This document shows positions 7,624-15,722 of a stretch of 64,000 bases of DNA, one piece after another. Numbering within the stretch: the stretch's first letter is position 1; each line of letters opens with the position of its first letter. The position numbers were made by a program, and so were the translations under genes. This DNA is from Rhodospirillales bacterium URHD0017 (GTDB lineage Bacteria; Pseudomonadota; Alphaproteobacteria; Reyranellales; Reyranellaceae): contig FODP01000004.1 in the NCBI GenBank assembly GCA_900110395.1, forward strand, positions 1 to 64,000, in the 5' to 3' direction. The notes under the pieces are model-generated. The model did no database searches, was not told the DNA's origin, and saw nothing but the letters and a program-made list of their open reading frames with translations.

Positions 7624-8280
7624 ATGCCATCGGAACAGCGTGGCGCGGCGACTCATTGCCGGCTCTATCTCATCTCGCCGGAGCGTATCGAGCATCCGGT
7701 GATCTTTGCCGACGACCTGAGGGCGGCGCTCGACGGCGGCGACGTTGCGGCTTTCCAGCTGCGCCTGAAGGATGTTTCCGACGACGCCATCGTGCGCGTC
7801 GCCGACACGCTGCGGCCGGTCTGCCAGCAGCGCGACGTCGCCTTCATCATGAACGACCGGCCCGACCTCGCGGTGAAGCTCGACTGCGACGGCGTGCATA
7901 TCGGACAGGAGGACATGCCTTACGCCGAAGCGCGACGCATCGTCGGACCCGACCGGCAGGTCGGCGTCACCTGCAAGGCCTCGCGGCATCTGGCGATGGA
8001 AGCGGCCGAAGCCGGCGCCGACTACGTGGCGTTCGGCGCGTTCTTTCCGTCAGGGACCAAGGCGGTGACCACGCCGGCCGAGCTCGACATCCTCGAATGG
8101 TGGAGCGGGCTTATGGAGGTGCCGTGCGTGGCGATCGGCGGCATCACCGTCGAGAACTGTCGCCCGGTGATCGCCGCGGGCGCCGATTTCCTGGCCGTCG
8201 CCGGCAGCGTCTGGAATCACAAGGACGGGCCCGAAGCGGCGGTGCGCGCCTTCAACGCGATCTTTTCGGCGCACCGCTAG
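7624..8280 (+). CDS. thiE: thiamine-phosphate synthase
   Basis: A 218-residue TIM-barrel enzyme that joins HMP-pyrophosphate and thiazole phosphate to make thiamine phosphate in the cytosol. Family landmarks are in order: FQLRLKD near residue 45, AFIMNDRPDLAVKLDCDGVH with GQEDM (the Mg/pyrophosphate-binding aspartates), VGVTCKASRH, AFGAFFPSGTKA (the flexible pyrophosphate loop) and VAIGGITVEN. The length is normal. It stands alone here with no other thiamine genes beside it. Its 3' end overlaps the convergent SGNH-type gene by 29 bp. Confidence 0.9.
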   Translation: MPSEQRGAATHCRLYLISPERIEHPVIFADDLRAALDGGDVAAFQLRLKDVSDDAIVRVADTLRPVCQQRDVAFIMNDRPDLAVKLDCDGVHIGQEDMPYAEARRIVGPDRQVGVTCKASRHLAMEAAEAGADYVAFGAFFPSGTKAVTTPAELDILEWWSGLMEVPCVAIGGITVENCRPVIAAGADFLAVAGSVWNHKDGPEAAVRAFNAIFSAHR

Positions 8281-9328
8281 CGCCCTCGGCGCCGAGCAAT
8301 CCCTCGCGCTGCACGTACTTGGCGATCTCCGCCGCGATCAGCGCGTGACCGGCCACGCCCGGGTGGCCATCGCCGACGATGTACGGATTGGGGCCGCCCT
8401 CCTTCCGATTGCGCTCGAAGGCCGGAGTGAGATCGAGGTAGCGGATGCCGTTGCCGACCTTGTCGATGATGCCGGGCAGCGCGGCAGGCGGGCCGTAATA
8501 GTTCGTCGGCAGGAACACCACGAGAAGCTGCGCGCCGCTGGCCGTCGCCGCCCGGTTCATCCGCTCCAGCAGGAACTGCACCGCCTCGGCCTTCTTCGCA
8601 TCGTCCGGTTCGCGCGAGCGGCTCCAGGCGTAGTACGCGCGGCCGAAGATCACGTCGGCGCCATGCGTCAGCCAGCTGACCGGCGAGAGATAGGCGCCGC
8701 TCTGGTGCACCTGCAGGCGCCGCACGCCATCGCTGAACGGCAGGGCGATGTAGGGCTGGCGGGCGTCGTCCCAGGAGACGTGCGACATGTCGAGGCAGAA
8801 CTCGTAGTAGGACGGCGCGCAGGGCCAGACGTTGCGCTCGAAGTGATGGGCGATGATGCCGTAGACCACCAGCCGTGGCCGGAGATCGAGATTGCGCTCG
8901 AGGATCTGCAGCGACTGGGTCGTGCCGTAGCTCGCCAGCGCGAAGTTGGTGACGCTGGCGCCGAGCTCGCGCCCCAGCCGGGCGGCATAGGAGTCCTGGT
9001 TCGCCAGTGCATAGGCCCAGGTGAAGGAGTCGCCGACCGTCACGATGTCGTAGCGCGCGGCACTCTGCTGCCCCGGACCGTCGACCCTGGCGCCGCGATC
9101 GTTGGTGTAGATGTCGAATTGGAAGGCAGCGCGGTCAGCAATGGCCGGATAGATGTGCCGCGTATGGGCGCTGGGACGCGCGACCGAGCCGATTTCCGGA
9201 TCGTAGATCACGATGCCGTCGCCGACGGCGCTCATGGCCGGCGGCCAGACCGTCAGGTAGGCCGTCACCCACATGCCGATCACAAGCGCGACCGTCGTCG
9301 AGGCCAACGCCAGGACAAGGCTCTTCAC
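8252..9328 (-). CDS. membrane-anchored SGNH/GDSL-like hydrolase
   Basis: About 358 residues: one N-terminal membrane span (LVLALASTTVALVIGMWVTA) followed by an extracytoplasmic SGNH-type domain. Block I is visible as YDIVTVGDSFTWAYAL and the C-terminal block V as GDGHPGVAGHALIA, giving the expected Ser and Asp-x-x-His residues. Family members are esterases or acyl-group transfer/removal enzymes on lipids and glycans; the substrate here is unknown. The GTG at 9328 is preferred as start because GAGGG lies just ahead, whereas the ATG at 9364 would overlap the end of epmA. It follows epmA by 17 bp and may be cotranscribed with it. Confidence 0.7.
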   Translation of the reverse strand: MKSLVLALASTTVALVIGMWVTAYLTVWPPAMSAVGDGIVIYDPEIGSVARPSAHTRHIYPAIADRAAFQFDIYTNDRGARVDGPGQQSAARYDIVTVGDSFTWAYALANQDSYAARLGRELGASVTNFALASYGTTQSLQILERNLDLRPRLVVYGIIAHHFERNVWPCAPSYYEFCLDMSHVSWDDARQPYIALPFSDGVRRLQVHQSGAYLSPVSWLTHGADVIFGRAYYAWSRSREPDDAKKAEAVQFLLERMNRAATASGAQLLVVFLPTNYYGPPAALPGIIDKVGNGIRYLDLTPAFERNRKEGGPNPYIVGDGHPGVAGHALIAAEIAKYVQREGLLGAEGASGAPKRSR

Positions 9329-9345
9329 GCGGGTCCCTCGCGCCT

Positions 9346-10341
9346 TCAACGCACCGGCAGCCACAGCACGTCCTCGATATGCCTGGCGCCGGTGGCAAGC
9401 ATCACCAGGCGATCGAATCCCAGGGCGATGCCTGCGCAGTCGGGCAGGCCGTGATCGAGCGCTGCCAGAAAATCCTCGTCGACCGGCCAGCGCACGCCGT
9501 AGAGCCGCTCCTTTTCGTCCATGTCGGCAGCCAAGCGGGCGCGCTGGATGTCGGGGTCGGTGAGCTCGCCGAAGGCATTGGCAAGCTCGACGCCGCAGAC
9601 ATAGAGCTCGAAGCGCTCGGCCACCCGCGGATCGCCGGGCTTGGCGCGGGCGAGCGCTGCCATCGCAATCGGATACTCGCAGAGGATGGTCGGCCGACCG
9701 ATGCCGAGCTTGCTCTCGATCCGGTCGAACATGATGCGGAAGAAGACGTCATCCCAGCTGTCGCCATCGTGCATGGCGATGCCACCGGCACGCGCCAGCT
9801 TTTCGGCGTAGCCGACTGTGGCGAACAGGTCGACGCCGGCGTGGCGCTGGAAGGCCTCCGCCACCGTCAGCCGCTCAGGCTCCGCCCGTGGATCGCAGCG
9901 ATGCTCGCCCCACCGCAGCTCACTCACGGCAGTCAGCGCCAGCAACCTCTGGCAATCCTGCATGATCCTCTCGTAGCCCACGCCGGCGCGATACCATTCC
10001 AGCATGGTGAATTCCGGGTGATGCAGCGCCGAGCCCTCGGCGTTGCGGAACACCCGGGCGAACTGGAACAGTTTTGGAACGCCGCCGGCCAGAATCTTCT
10101 TCATGGCGAACTCGGGCGAGCTGTGCAGCCAGCGCTCGCGCTCCTCGCCGTCGGGCAGTTCCCAGTCGGTGACGAACCCCGAGAGGTGCACTTCGGCGCC
10201 GGGCGCTGCCTGCAGGATCGGCGTCTCGACCTCGACGAAGCCCTCGTCCGCAAACCATTGGCGCATCGCCGCTTGCAGGCGCGCGCGTGCCTGCAGTGCA
10301 GGCAAACGCCGCTCGAGCTTGTCGGGACGCCACTCGGTCAT
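9346..10341 (-). CDS. epmA: EF-P-(R)-beta-lysine ligase EpmA (PoxA/GenX)
   Basis: A truncated class II lysyl-tRNA-synthetase paralogue of about 331 residues with no anticodon-binding domain. Class II motifs are clear: FVEVETPILQAAPGAEVHL (motif 1 region), FQFARVFRNAEGSALHHPEF (motif 2) and GIALGFDRLVML (motif 3). EpmA activates lysine or beta-lysine and attaches it to a lysine of elongation factor P. The target gene efp lies 500 bp away on the other strand and has the matching lysine. The partner aminomutase EpmB is not in the window. An ATG 15 bp upstream (10356) is also possible. Confidence 0.9.
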   Translation of the reverse strand: MTEWRPDKLERRLPALQARARLQAAMRQWFADEGFVEVETPILQAAPGAEVHLSGFVTDWELPDGEERERWLHSSPEFAMKKILAGGVPKLFQFARVFRNAEGSALHHPEFTMLEWYRAGVGYERIMQDCQRLLALTAVSELRWGEHRCDPRAEPERLTVAEAFQRHAGVDLFATVGYAEKLARAGGIAMHDGDSWDDVFFRIMFDRIESKLGIGRPTILCEYPIAMAALARAKPGDPRVAERFELYVCGVELANAFGELTDPDIQRARLAADMDEKERLYGVRWPVDEDFLAALDHGLPDCAGIALGFDRLVMLATGARHIEDVLWLPVR

Positions 10342-10385
10342 GGCCGACCATCGCATGCCCCGATTGTCGCGTGTAGGGTGGCCGT

Positions 10386-10736
10386 ATGACGCCCAAACAG
10401 ATCGATGCCTTCTGCGGCAAGCTGCCCGCCGCCACCCGGACCGTGCAGTGGGAGGGCGTCATCGTCTTCAAGGTCGGCGGCAAGATGTTCTGCCTGATCG
10501 CGCCCGAGGACCATTCGGTCGGCCGCATCTCCTTCAAGTCGGCGCCCGAGCACTACGACGCGCTCAGCCGCTCGCCGGGCTTCCGGCCGGCGCCCTATCT
10601 CGCGCGCGCCAAGTGGGTGTCGGTCGACGATCCCAAGGCGCTGACCGAGCGCGAGATGAAGGCCTACATCAAGCGGGCGCATGCCGTCATCGCCGGGGCC
10701 CTGCCCAAGAAAAAGCAGGCTGAATTGGACCTGTGA
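10386..10736 (+). CDS. MmcQ/YjbR family protein
   Basis: A 116-residue protein of the YjbR (DUF419, MmcQ) family, with the characteristic GKLPAATRTVQWEGVIVFKV, GKMFCLIAPED and PYLARAKWVSVDD segments and a lysine-rich end. The fold is CyaY/double-wing-like and has been suggested to bind DNA, but the role is not established. It is divergent from epmA, with a gap of about 44 bp that must hold both promoters. Confidence 0.8.
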   Translation: MTPKQIDAFCGKLPAATRTVQWEGVIVFKVGGKMFCLIAPEDHSVGRISFKSAPEHYDALSRSPGFRPAPYLARAKWVSVDDPKALTEREMKAYIKRAHAVIAGALPKKKQAELDL

Positions 10737-10780
10737 GGGCCCGGTTGCGGCCTCCGCCTGCCTTTGATACAAGCCCGCGC

Positions 10781-10811
10781 CGGCCTCGCACCGCTTTCGC
10801 GGACGAGGCCG
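10781..10811 (+). promoter_or_regulatory. strong hairpin in the efp leader
   Basis: CGGCCTCG (10781-10788) pairs with CGAGGCCG (10804-10811), and inside it CCGC pairs with GCGG around a TTTC loop. It lies 30 bp upstream of the efp start and lacks a T run. It may be a weak terminator for the YjbR gene or a structured efp leader. Confidence 0.4.
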
Positions 10812-10841
10812 AATTCCATTCATTCGACCTGCGGTAAGCTC

Positions 10842-11411
10842 ATGAAAGTGCCTGTCAATTCCATCCGCGCCGGCAACGTCATCGAATACAACGGCAAGCT
10901 CTGGGTGGCCGCCAAGGTGCAGCATATCAGCCCCGGCAAGGGCGGCGCCTTCGTCGCCATCGAGGCCAAGGCCCTGCGCGAGGGCAACAAGCTGCAGGAG
11001 CGCTTCCGTTCGGGCGAGACCATCGAGCACGTCCATATCGACGAGCGCGAGTGCACTTACCTCTTCAAGGACGACAACGGCTTCACCTTCATGGACAAGG
11101 AGAACTACGAGCAGCTCACCGTGGGCGCCGACGTTCTCGACCCCGAGCAGTCGCGCTGGCTGCAGGACGGCATGGAAGTGACCGTGTCGCTCTACGAGGG
11201 CTCGCCGGTCGGCGTCGAGCTGCCCAAGAGCGTCGTGCTCGCCGTCACCGAAGCCGACGCCGTGGTGAAGGGCCAGACCGCCTCCTCGTCCTACAAGCCC
11301 GCCATGGTCGAAGGCGGCATCCGCGTGATGGTGCCGCCGCACATCGCCGTCGGCACCAGGCTGGTGATCAACACCGAAGACGGCAGCTACATGGAACGCG
11401 CCAAGGACTGA
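10842..11411 (+). CDS. efp: elongation factor P
   Basis: 189 residues, beginning MKVPVNSIRAGNVIEYNGKL. It has the three beta-barrel domains of EF-P, a cytosolic factor that enters the ribosomal E site and relieves stalling at consecutive prolines. The loop that reaches the peptidyl-transferase centre reads SPGKGGAF, with K33 in the position modified by EpmA; epmA is close by. The C-terminal signature region (VMVPPHIAVGTRLVINTEDG) is intact. The ATG at 10842 gives the family's standard N-terminus; an in-frame upstream extension would run through the leader hairpin. Confidence 0.95.
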   Translation: MKVPVNSIRAGNVIEYNGKLWVAAKVQHISPGKGGAFVAIEAKALREGNKLQERFRSGETIEHVHIDERECTYLFKDDNGFTFMDKENYEQLTVGADVLDPEQSRWLQDGMEVTVSLYEGSPVGVELPKSVVLAVTEADAVVKGQTASSSYKPAMVEGGIRVMVPPHIAVGTRLVINTEDGSYMERAKD

Positions 11412-11415
11412 GCAC

Positions 11416-12312
11416 ATGACACCACCGACCGACCGCCCTGTCGCCCGCGTCGGTCGTGCCCCGATGGCGCCGGGCCGCGAGCGTTCCGGCCCGCCCGAGC
11501 GCCGCTCGCTGGCGCCCCGCTCGGCCACCATCACGGTGATGATCCGCGCCGCCTTCGCCGCCGCCAGGAACCTGAAGCGCGACTTCGGCGAGGTCGAGCA
11601 CCTGCAGATCTCCGAGAAGGGCCCGGGCGACTTCGTCAGCCACGCCGACATCAAGGCCGAGCGCACGCTGCGCGCCGAGCTGGCGCGCACCCGCCCCGAG
11701 TACGGCTTCCTCGGCGAGGAAGGCGGCGAGACCAAGGGCGACGGTCGCAACCGCTGGATCGTCGACCCGCTCGACGGCACGACCAATTTCCTGCACGGCG
11801 TACCTCACTTCGCCATCTCGATCGGCCTCGAGCGCGAGGGCGAGATCATCGCCGGCGTCATCTACCAGCCGGTCTCCGACGAGCTGTTCTGGGCCGAGAA
11901 GGGCAACGGCTCCTTCGTCGACACGCCCAACGCCCGCTCGCGACGCCTGCGCGTGTCGGGCCGCAAGGATCCGGCGCGCGCCCTGGTCGCCACCGGCATC
12001 CCCCACATCGGCAAGGGCGACCATCCCGACTATCACCGCCGGCTCGAGGCCGTGACCCGGCAGACCGCCGGCGTGCGGCGCTGGGGCGCCGCCTCGCTCG
12101 ACTTCGCCTTCCTCGCCGCCGGCCGCTACGACGCCTTCTTCGAGTATGGCCTGGCGCCGTGGGACGTCGCCGCCGGCCTGCTGCTGGTGCGCGAGGCAGG
12201 CGGCATCGTGAGCGATGTCACCGGCAAGCCCTACGAGCTCGGCGGTCCGTCCGTGCTCGCCAGCAACTTCGGCCTGCACGAGCCGATGATCGGGATCCTG
12301 GGCGGCGCTTAG
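11416..12312 (+). CDS. inositol monophosphatase family protein (SuhB-like)
   Basis: 298 residues with the Mg-dependent phosphatase motifs of the IMPase family: GFLGEEGGE near residue 95, WIVDPLDGTTNFLHG near 113 and APWDVAAGLLLVREAGG near 255. It should hydrolyse inositol-1-phosphate or a related sugar phosphate; SuhB relatives also act in rRNA transcription antitermination. The N-terminus carries about 30 additional Arg/Pro-rich residues before the usual start of homology (RSATITVMIRAAFAAARNLK), so translation might begin at M17. It starts 4 bp after efp and is probably cotranscribed with it. Confidence 0.85.
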   Translation: MTPPTDRPVARVGRAPMAPGRERSGPPERRSLAPRSATITVMIRAAFAAARNLKRDFGEVEHLQISEKGPGDFVSHADIKAERTLRAELARTRPEYGFLGEEGGETKGDGRNRWIVDPLDGTTNFLHGVPHFAISIGLEREGEIIAGVIYQPVSDELFWAEKGNGSFVDTPNARSRRLRVSGRKDPARALVATGIPHIGKGDHPDYHRRLEAVTRQTAGVRRWGAASLDFAFLAAGRYDAFFEYGLAPWDVAAGLLLVREAGGIVSDVTGKPYELGGPSVLASNFGLHEPMIGILGGA

Positions 12313-12313
12313 T

Positions 12314-12395
12314 GGAGCGCGGACCTCCAGGTCCGCATCATGAATCTTGAGCGGATAGGGTCGCGGTTTACCGCGACCTAGGAGGTCCGCGCTCC
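12314..12395. repeat. palindromic repeat element, 15-bp arms
   Basis: GGAGCGCGGACCTCC (12314-12328) is perfectly repeated in inverted orientation at 12381-12395. Between them lies a second perfect hairpin, GTCGCGG-TTTA-CCGCGAC (12360-12377). The nested cruciform looks like an intergenic REP/BIME-type repeat and may also end the efp-IMPase transcript. No T tract is present. Confidence 0.65.
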
Positions 12396-12527
12396 GGCAA
12401 CGCCATACAACGGCCAAACTCTCCACAGGATATGCTTTCCAACGATTTGCGACGGGCGCCCGCTTGTTGAGCAGGCGTCTGCCAACGGCTATTCTCGAAC
12501 CGAATTTTCGTTGAGGGGCAATTGGTT

Positions 12528-13106
12528 ATGCCGTCGTCCTCGGTTGCCGTGCGCGGCCTCGTGCTTGCGGCGCTGGCCATCGGCACTGCACCCGCCTTCG
12601 CGCAGGACATCGTCGTGCAGCCCGCACGGGTGCCCGTGGCCGGTGCGCCGGGGACATACGAGCGCAGCCTGCCGCCGCCACCGCCCGGCCCGATCGAAAG
12701 CCGCTTGGTAAGCGTGCCCGCCGGCCCGGCCGCGCCTTCCGTGACGGTCCCGGCCACACCGCCTCCCGCCGCGGTATTCGCGTCAACCACGCCGACGGTC
12801 GTTACGTCGACACAGCCCAGCGGCCCCTTCGGCACTGTCACCTTCATTGGCCGGTCGGCCGCGCTCACCCCCGCCACCAAAGCCGAGCTCGACCAGATCG
12901 CCAGGCGCATCGCCGACCAGAAGCTGCGTCACATCGAGCTGCGCGCCTTCGCCCCCGACACCGGGCCCGACAGCCGCAAGATCGCGCTCGCGCGCGCGCT
13001 GGTCGTGCGCAGCTACCTGATAGACAAGGGCGTCAAGTCGCGCATCGAGGTCGGCAGCTTCTCGGGCGATGGCGACGCCGTCGAAATCCTGGTGCCCAAC
13101 ACGTGA
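12528..13106 (+). CDS. secreted OmpA-like domain protein
   Basis: About 192 residues. A Sec signal peptide (MPSSSVAVRGLVLAALAIGT, cleavage after AFA) is followed by a Pro/Ala/Val-rich linker of about 75 residues and a C-terminal OmpA-like fold (FIGRSAALTPATKAELDQIA to IEVGSFSGDGDAVEIL). OmpA-like domains bind peptidoglycan in the periplasm, but the usual D...R pair is only partly recognisable (ELRAFAPDTGPDSRKIALAR). The ATG at 12528 is chosen over the TTG at 12522; GAGGGG lies 9 nt ahead. It stands 37 bp upstream of the stator-like gene pair on the same strand and is probably part of the same unit. Confidence 0.7.
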   Translation: MPSSSVAVRGLVLAALAIGTAPAFAQDIVVQPARVPVAGAPGTYERSLPPPPPGPIESRLVSVPAGPAAPSVTVPATPPPAAVFASTTPTVVTSTQPSGPFGTVTFIGRSAALTPATKAELDQIARRIADQKLRHIELRAFAPDTGPDSRKIALARALVVRSYLIDKGVKSRIEVGSFSGDGDAVEILVPNT

Positions 13107-13143
13107 CCGGCCCCGCGCCGTCCGGCCGTCCCCGTCTGACCGC

Positions 13144-14442
13144 ATGAGCAGTCCGCTCCCCTATCTCGTCCGCATGCTGTTGTTCCTGGTGGCCGTCGCC
13201 GGGCTCGCCTACGTGCTGCACGAGGACCTGCTGCGCGTATTCATGAACACGCCGATCCTGAACGGCGTCATCGTGGCGGTGCTGGTGATCGGTATCTTCT
13301 TCGTCATGCGCCAGGTCATCTCGCTGTGGCCCGAGGTGAAATGGCTGCGCCGCTTCCAGCATCGCGAGGAAGGCTCGCCGCCGCTCGACACCCATCCGCT
13401 TAACCTGCTGGCGCCGCTCGCGACCATGCTGGGCGAACGCCAGGACCGGCTCAGGCTGTCGCCGACAGCCACGCGCGCGGTGCTCGACGGCATCGCCACG
13501 CGCCTCGACGAGCGGCGCGATCTCACGCGCTACCTGATCGGCCTGCTGATCTTCCTCGGCCTGCTCGGCACCTTCTGGGGCCTGCTCGAGACCATCAGCG
13601 CGGTGGCCGACGCCATCGGCCGGCTGCAGGTCACGGGCGGCGACGCCATCACCATGTTCGCCAAGCTCAAGGAAAGCATCGAGGGGCCGCTCAAGGGCAT
13701 GGCGACGGCGTTCGGCGCCTCGCTGTTCGGCCTGTCGGGCTCGCTGGTGCTGGGCTTCCTCGAATTGTCGGCGAGCCAGGCGCAGGGCCGCTTCCACATC
13801 GAGCTCGAGGAATGGCTGGCGACCGCCACGCGGCTGTCGAGCGGCGCCCAGATCGACGGCGAGCAGGGCGTGTCGGCCTATGTCGAGGCGCTGCTCGAGC
13901 GCACCGCCGACGGCCTCGACGACCTCACCCGCACGCTGCGCCGCGCCGAGGAAGGCCGCGAAGCCACTGTCGCCGCGAGCGCCACCCTGGTCGAGCGCCT
14001 GGCGGCGTTGGCCGAGGCGATGCGCGGCCAGCAGACGCTGCTTGCCCGCATGGGCGAGCAGTCGATCGAGTTGCGCTCGGCAATCAATCGCCTCAGCGAG
14101 CGCGGTTCGTCCGACAACGACCGCGACGCGCTGGCCCAGCACCAGCGCGCCATCGAGAGCCATCTCGGCCGGCTGGTCGAGGAGAATGCGCGCAGCCGGA
14201 CCGCGCTCAGCGACGAGCTGCGGGTCATGGTCGAGCGGCTGGCCGAACGCAGCTCGGACGACGAGCGCGAGGCCCTGCTGGCACATCAGCGCGCCATCGA
14301 GGGCCATCTCGCCCGCCTGGTCGACGAGAACGTGCGCGGCCGCACCGCGCTCGCCGACGAATTGCGCGGCGAGTTCCGCCTGCTGGCCCGCACCGTCGCC
14401 TCGGCGACACGCGGCGCGGTGCATCCGCCTGGCGACGGCTAG
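13144..14442 (+). CDS. MotA/TolQ/ExbB-type proton channel family protein with coiled-coil tail
   Basis: 432 residues. Two N-terminal membrane spans (about 8-25 and 37-57) are followed by a cytoplasmic loop and two more spans (about 129-152 and 184-210). The last two carry the family signature GLLGTFWGLLETI and MATAFGASLFGLSGS. From about 230 to 425 the sequence is a helical tail with repeated units (ALAQHQRAIESHLGRLVEEN, then ALLAHQRAIEGHLARLVDEN). The channel should form a pentamer around two B subunits, using proton flow to drive motion. The next gene encodes the B-type partner. No flagellar, Tol or TonB genes are nearby, so its job is unknown. The ATG at 13144 is the first that does not prepend a charged Pro/Arg stretch to the first span. 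Confidence 0.8.
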   Translation: MSSPLPYLVRMLLFLVAVAGLAYVLHEDLLRVFMNTPILNGVIVAVLVIGIFFVMRQVISLWPEVKWLRRFQHREEGSPPLDTHPLNLLAPLATMLGERQDRLRLSPTATRAVLDGIATRLDERRDLTRYLIGLLIFLGLLGTFWGLLETISAVADAIGRLQVTGGDAITMFAKLKESIEGPLKGMATAFGASLFGLSGSLVLGFLELSASQAQGRFHIELEEWLATATRLSSGAQIDGEQGVSAYVEALLERTADGLDDLTRTLRRAEEGREATVAASATLVERLAALAEAMRGQQTLLARMGEQSIELRSAINRLSERGSSDNDRDALAQHQRAIESHLGRLVEENARSRTALSDELRVMVERLAERSSDDEREALLAHQRAIEGHLARLVDENVRGRTALADELRGEFRLLARTVASATRGAVHPPGDG

Positions 14443-14445
14443 GCG

Positions 14446-15642
14446 ATGGCCGCCGCCTCCCGCCGCCGCGGCGGCCCCCCCGACTACACCTGGCCAGGCT
14501 ATGTCGATGCGCTGACGACGCTGCTGATGGTGCTGATCTTCCTGCTGTCGCTGTTCAGCGTGGCGCAGTTCACGCTGTCCAATGCGCTCAGCAGCCGCGA
14601 CAGCGCCATCGACCAGCTCAGCCGGCAGATCGGCGATCTCGCCAACCAGCTGTCGATCGAGAAGCGTGCCGGCCAGAGCCTGCAGAAGGATCTCGAGCAG
14701 CTCACCCTGCAGCTCGGCCAGATGCGCGCCGAGCGTGACAAGCTCGGCGGCGAGCTGGCGGCCGAGCGGCGCTCGTCGGACGCGCTCAAGGTCGAGCGTG
14801 ACCAGCTCACCGAGCGGCTGACCTCGATGCTGGCCGAGCGCGACAAGCTCGCCGCCGCCGTCCAGAGCGCCGCCAAGGAGTCCGAGGCCAAGGCCGCCGA
14901 CCTGCAGAAGGAGATCGAGCGCCAGCGGCTGGAGCTGACGCGGCTCGCCGCCTCGCTGGCCGCCGCCAACAACGAGAAGGGCAAGCTCTTCACCGACCTC
15001 ACCGAGGAGCAGAAGCTGTCGGCCGAGCAGAAGGCCGCCGTGGTGCGCATGACCGCCGAGCTGGCCGGGCTGAAGTCCGAGCTCGGCCGCCTCAACGCCG
15101 CGCTCGATGCCTCGGACGCCAAGTCCAAGGAGCAGCAGGCGCAGATCGTCGATCTCGGCCAGAAACTCAATCGTGCGCTCGCCAGCAAGGTCGAGGAGCT
15201 GGCGCGCTACCGTTCGGAGTTCTTCGGCAAGCTGCGCGAGGCCCTGTCGGGCCAGCGCGACGTGCAGATCGTCGGCGACCGCTTCGTCTTCCAGTCCGAG
15301 GTGCTGTTCCCGTCGGGCTCGGCGCAGCTGCAGCCGGCCGGCGAGAAGCAGCTCGCCGAGGTCGCCCAGCGGCTGATCGAGATCTCTGCGCGCATTCCCA
15401 AGGACATCAACTGGGTGCTGCAGGTCGACGGCCACACCGACGACAAGCCGATCCGCAACGTGGTCTTCCCGTCGAACTGGGAACTGTCGGCCGGGCGCGC
15501 CATCGCCGTCGTGAAATTCCTGCACAGCCAGGGCATTCCCAACGAGCGGCTGGTGGCGGCGGGCTACGGCGAATACCAGCCCCTGTCGGCCATCGACAGC
15601 GCCCGCAACCGGCGCATCGAGTTGAAACTCACCAGCCGCTAG
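14446..15642 (+). CDS. MotB-like peptidoglycan-binding (OmpA-domain) stator partner
   Basis: 398 residues: a short basic N-terminus, one membrane span (YVDALTTLLMVLIFLLSLFS) with D21 at its start in the position of the proton-carrying Asp of MotB, a coiled coil of about 220 residues, and a C-terminal OmpA-like peptidoglycan-binding domain (about 275-398) with LQVDGHTDDKPI, FPSNWELSAGRA and the NRRIEL end. It starts 3 bp after the channel gene, so the two are translationally coupled. The very long coiled coil is unlike flagellar MotB. The organisation resembles stators that couple ion flow to work against the cell wall. Confidence 0.8.
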   Translation: MAAASRRRGGPPDYTWPGYVDALTTLLMVLIFLLSLFSVAQFTLSNALSSRDSAIDQLSRQIGDLANQLSIEKRAGQSLQKDLEQLTLQLGQMRAERDKLGGELAAERRSSDALKVERDQLTERLTSMLAERDKLAAAVQSAAKESEAKAADLQKEIERQRLELTRLAASLAAANNEKGKLFTDLTEEQKLSAEQKAAVVRMTAELAGLKSELGRLNAALDASDAKSKEQQAQIVDLGQKLNRALASKVEELARYRSEFFGKLREALSGQRDVQIVGDRFVFQSEVLFPSGSAQLQPAGEKQLAEVAQRLIEISARIPKDINWVLQVDGHTDDKPIRNVVFPSNWELSAGRAIAVVKFLHSQGIPNERLVAAGYGEYQPLSAIDSARNRRIELKLTSR

Positions 15643-15646
15643 AGCG

Positions 15647-15692
15647 GAATGCGATCAGATGGAACCGCATGCGGTTCCATCTGATCGCATTC
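15647..15692. repeat. perfect 46-bp palindrome
   Basis: GAATGCGATCAGATGGAACC followed by GCA is mirrored exactly to give 23-bp arms with no loop, centred on GCATGC. It begins 5 bp after the stop of the MotB-like gene. Perfection over 46 bp suggests a dispersed REP-type element rather than an ordinary terminator, although it could still stop transcription. Confidence 0.8.
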
Positions 15693-15722
15693 GCGCGCGC
15701 GGGTGGTGCTTGTTTCAAAGGG

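Noticed and set aside
7025..7702. A plus-strand frame overlapping thiE
   Set aside because: It crosses the terminator-like hairpin, has a biased Arg/Ser composition and ends inside the thiE gene.
13033..15525. A very long open frame on the minus strand opposite the stator-like genes
   Set aside because: GC-rich coding DNA often leaves antisense frames open. The product is dominated by Arg/Gln/Leu/His runs and has no recognised fold, whereas the plus-strand genes have clear motifs.
12528..15642. A Zorya defence system
   Set aside because: The channel pair resembles ZorA/ZorB, but no effector gene (helicase, nuclease or ZorC) is present and the neighbours are housekeeping genes.
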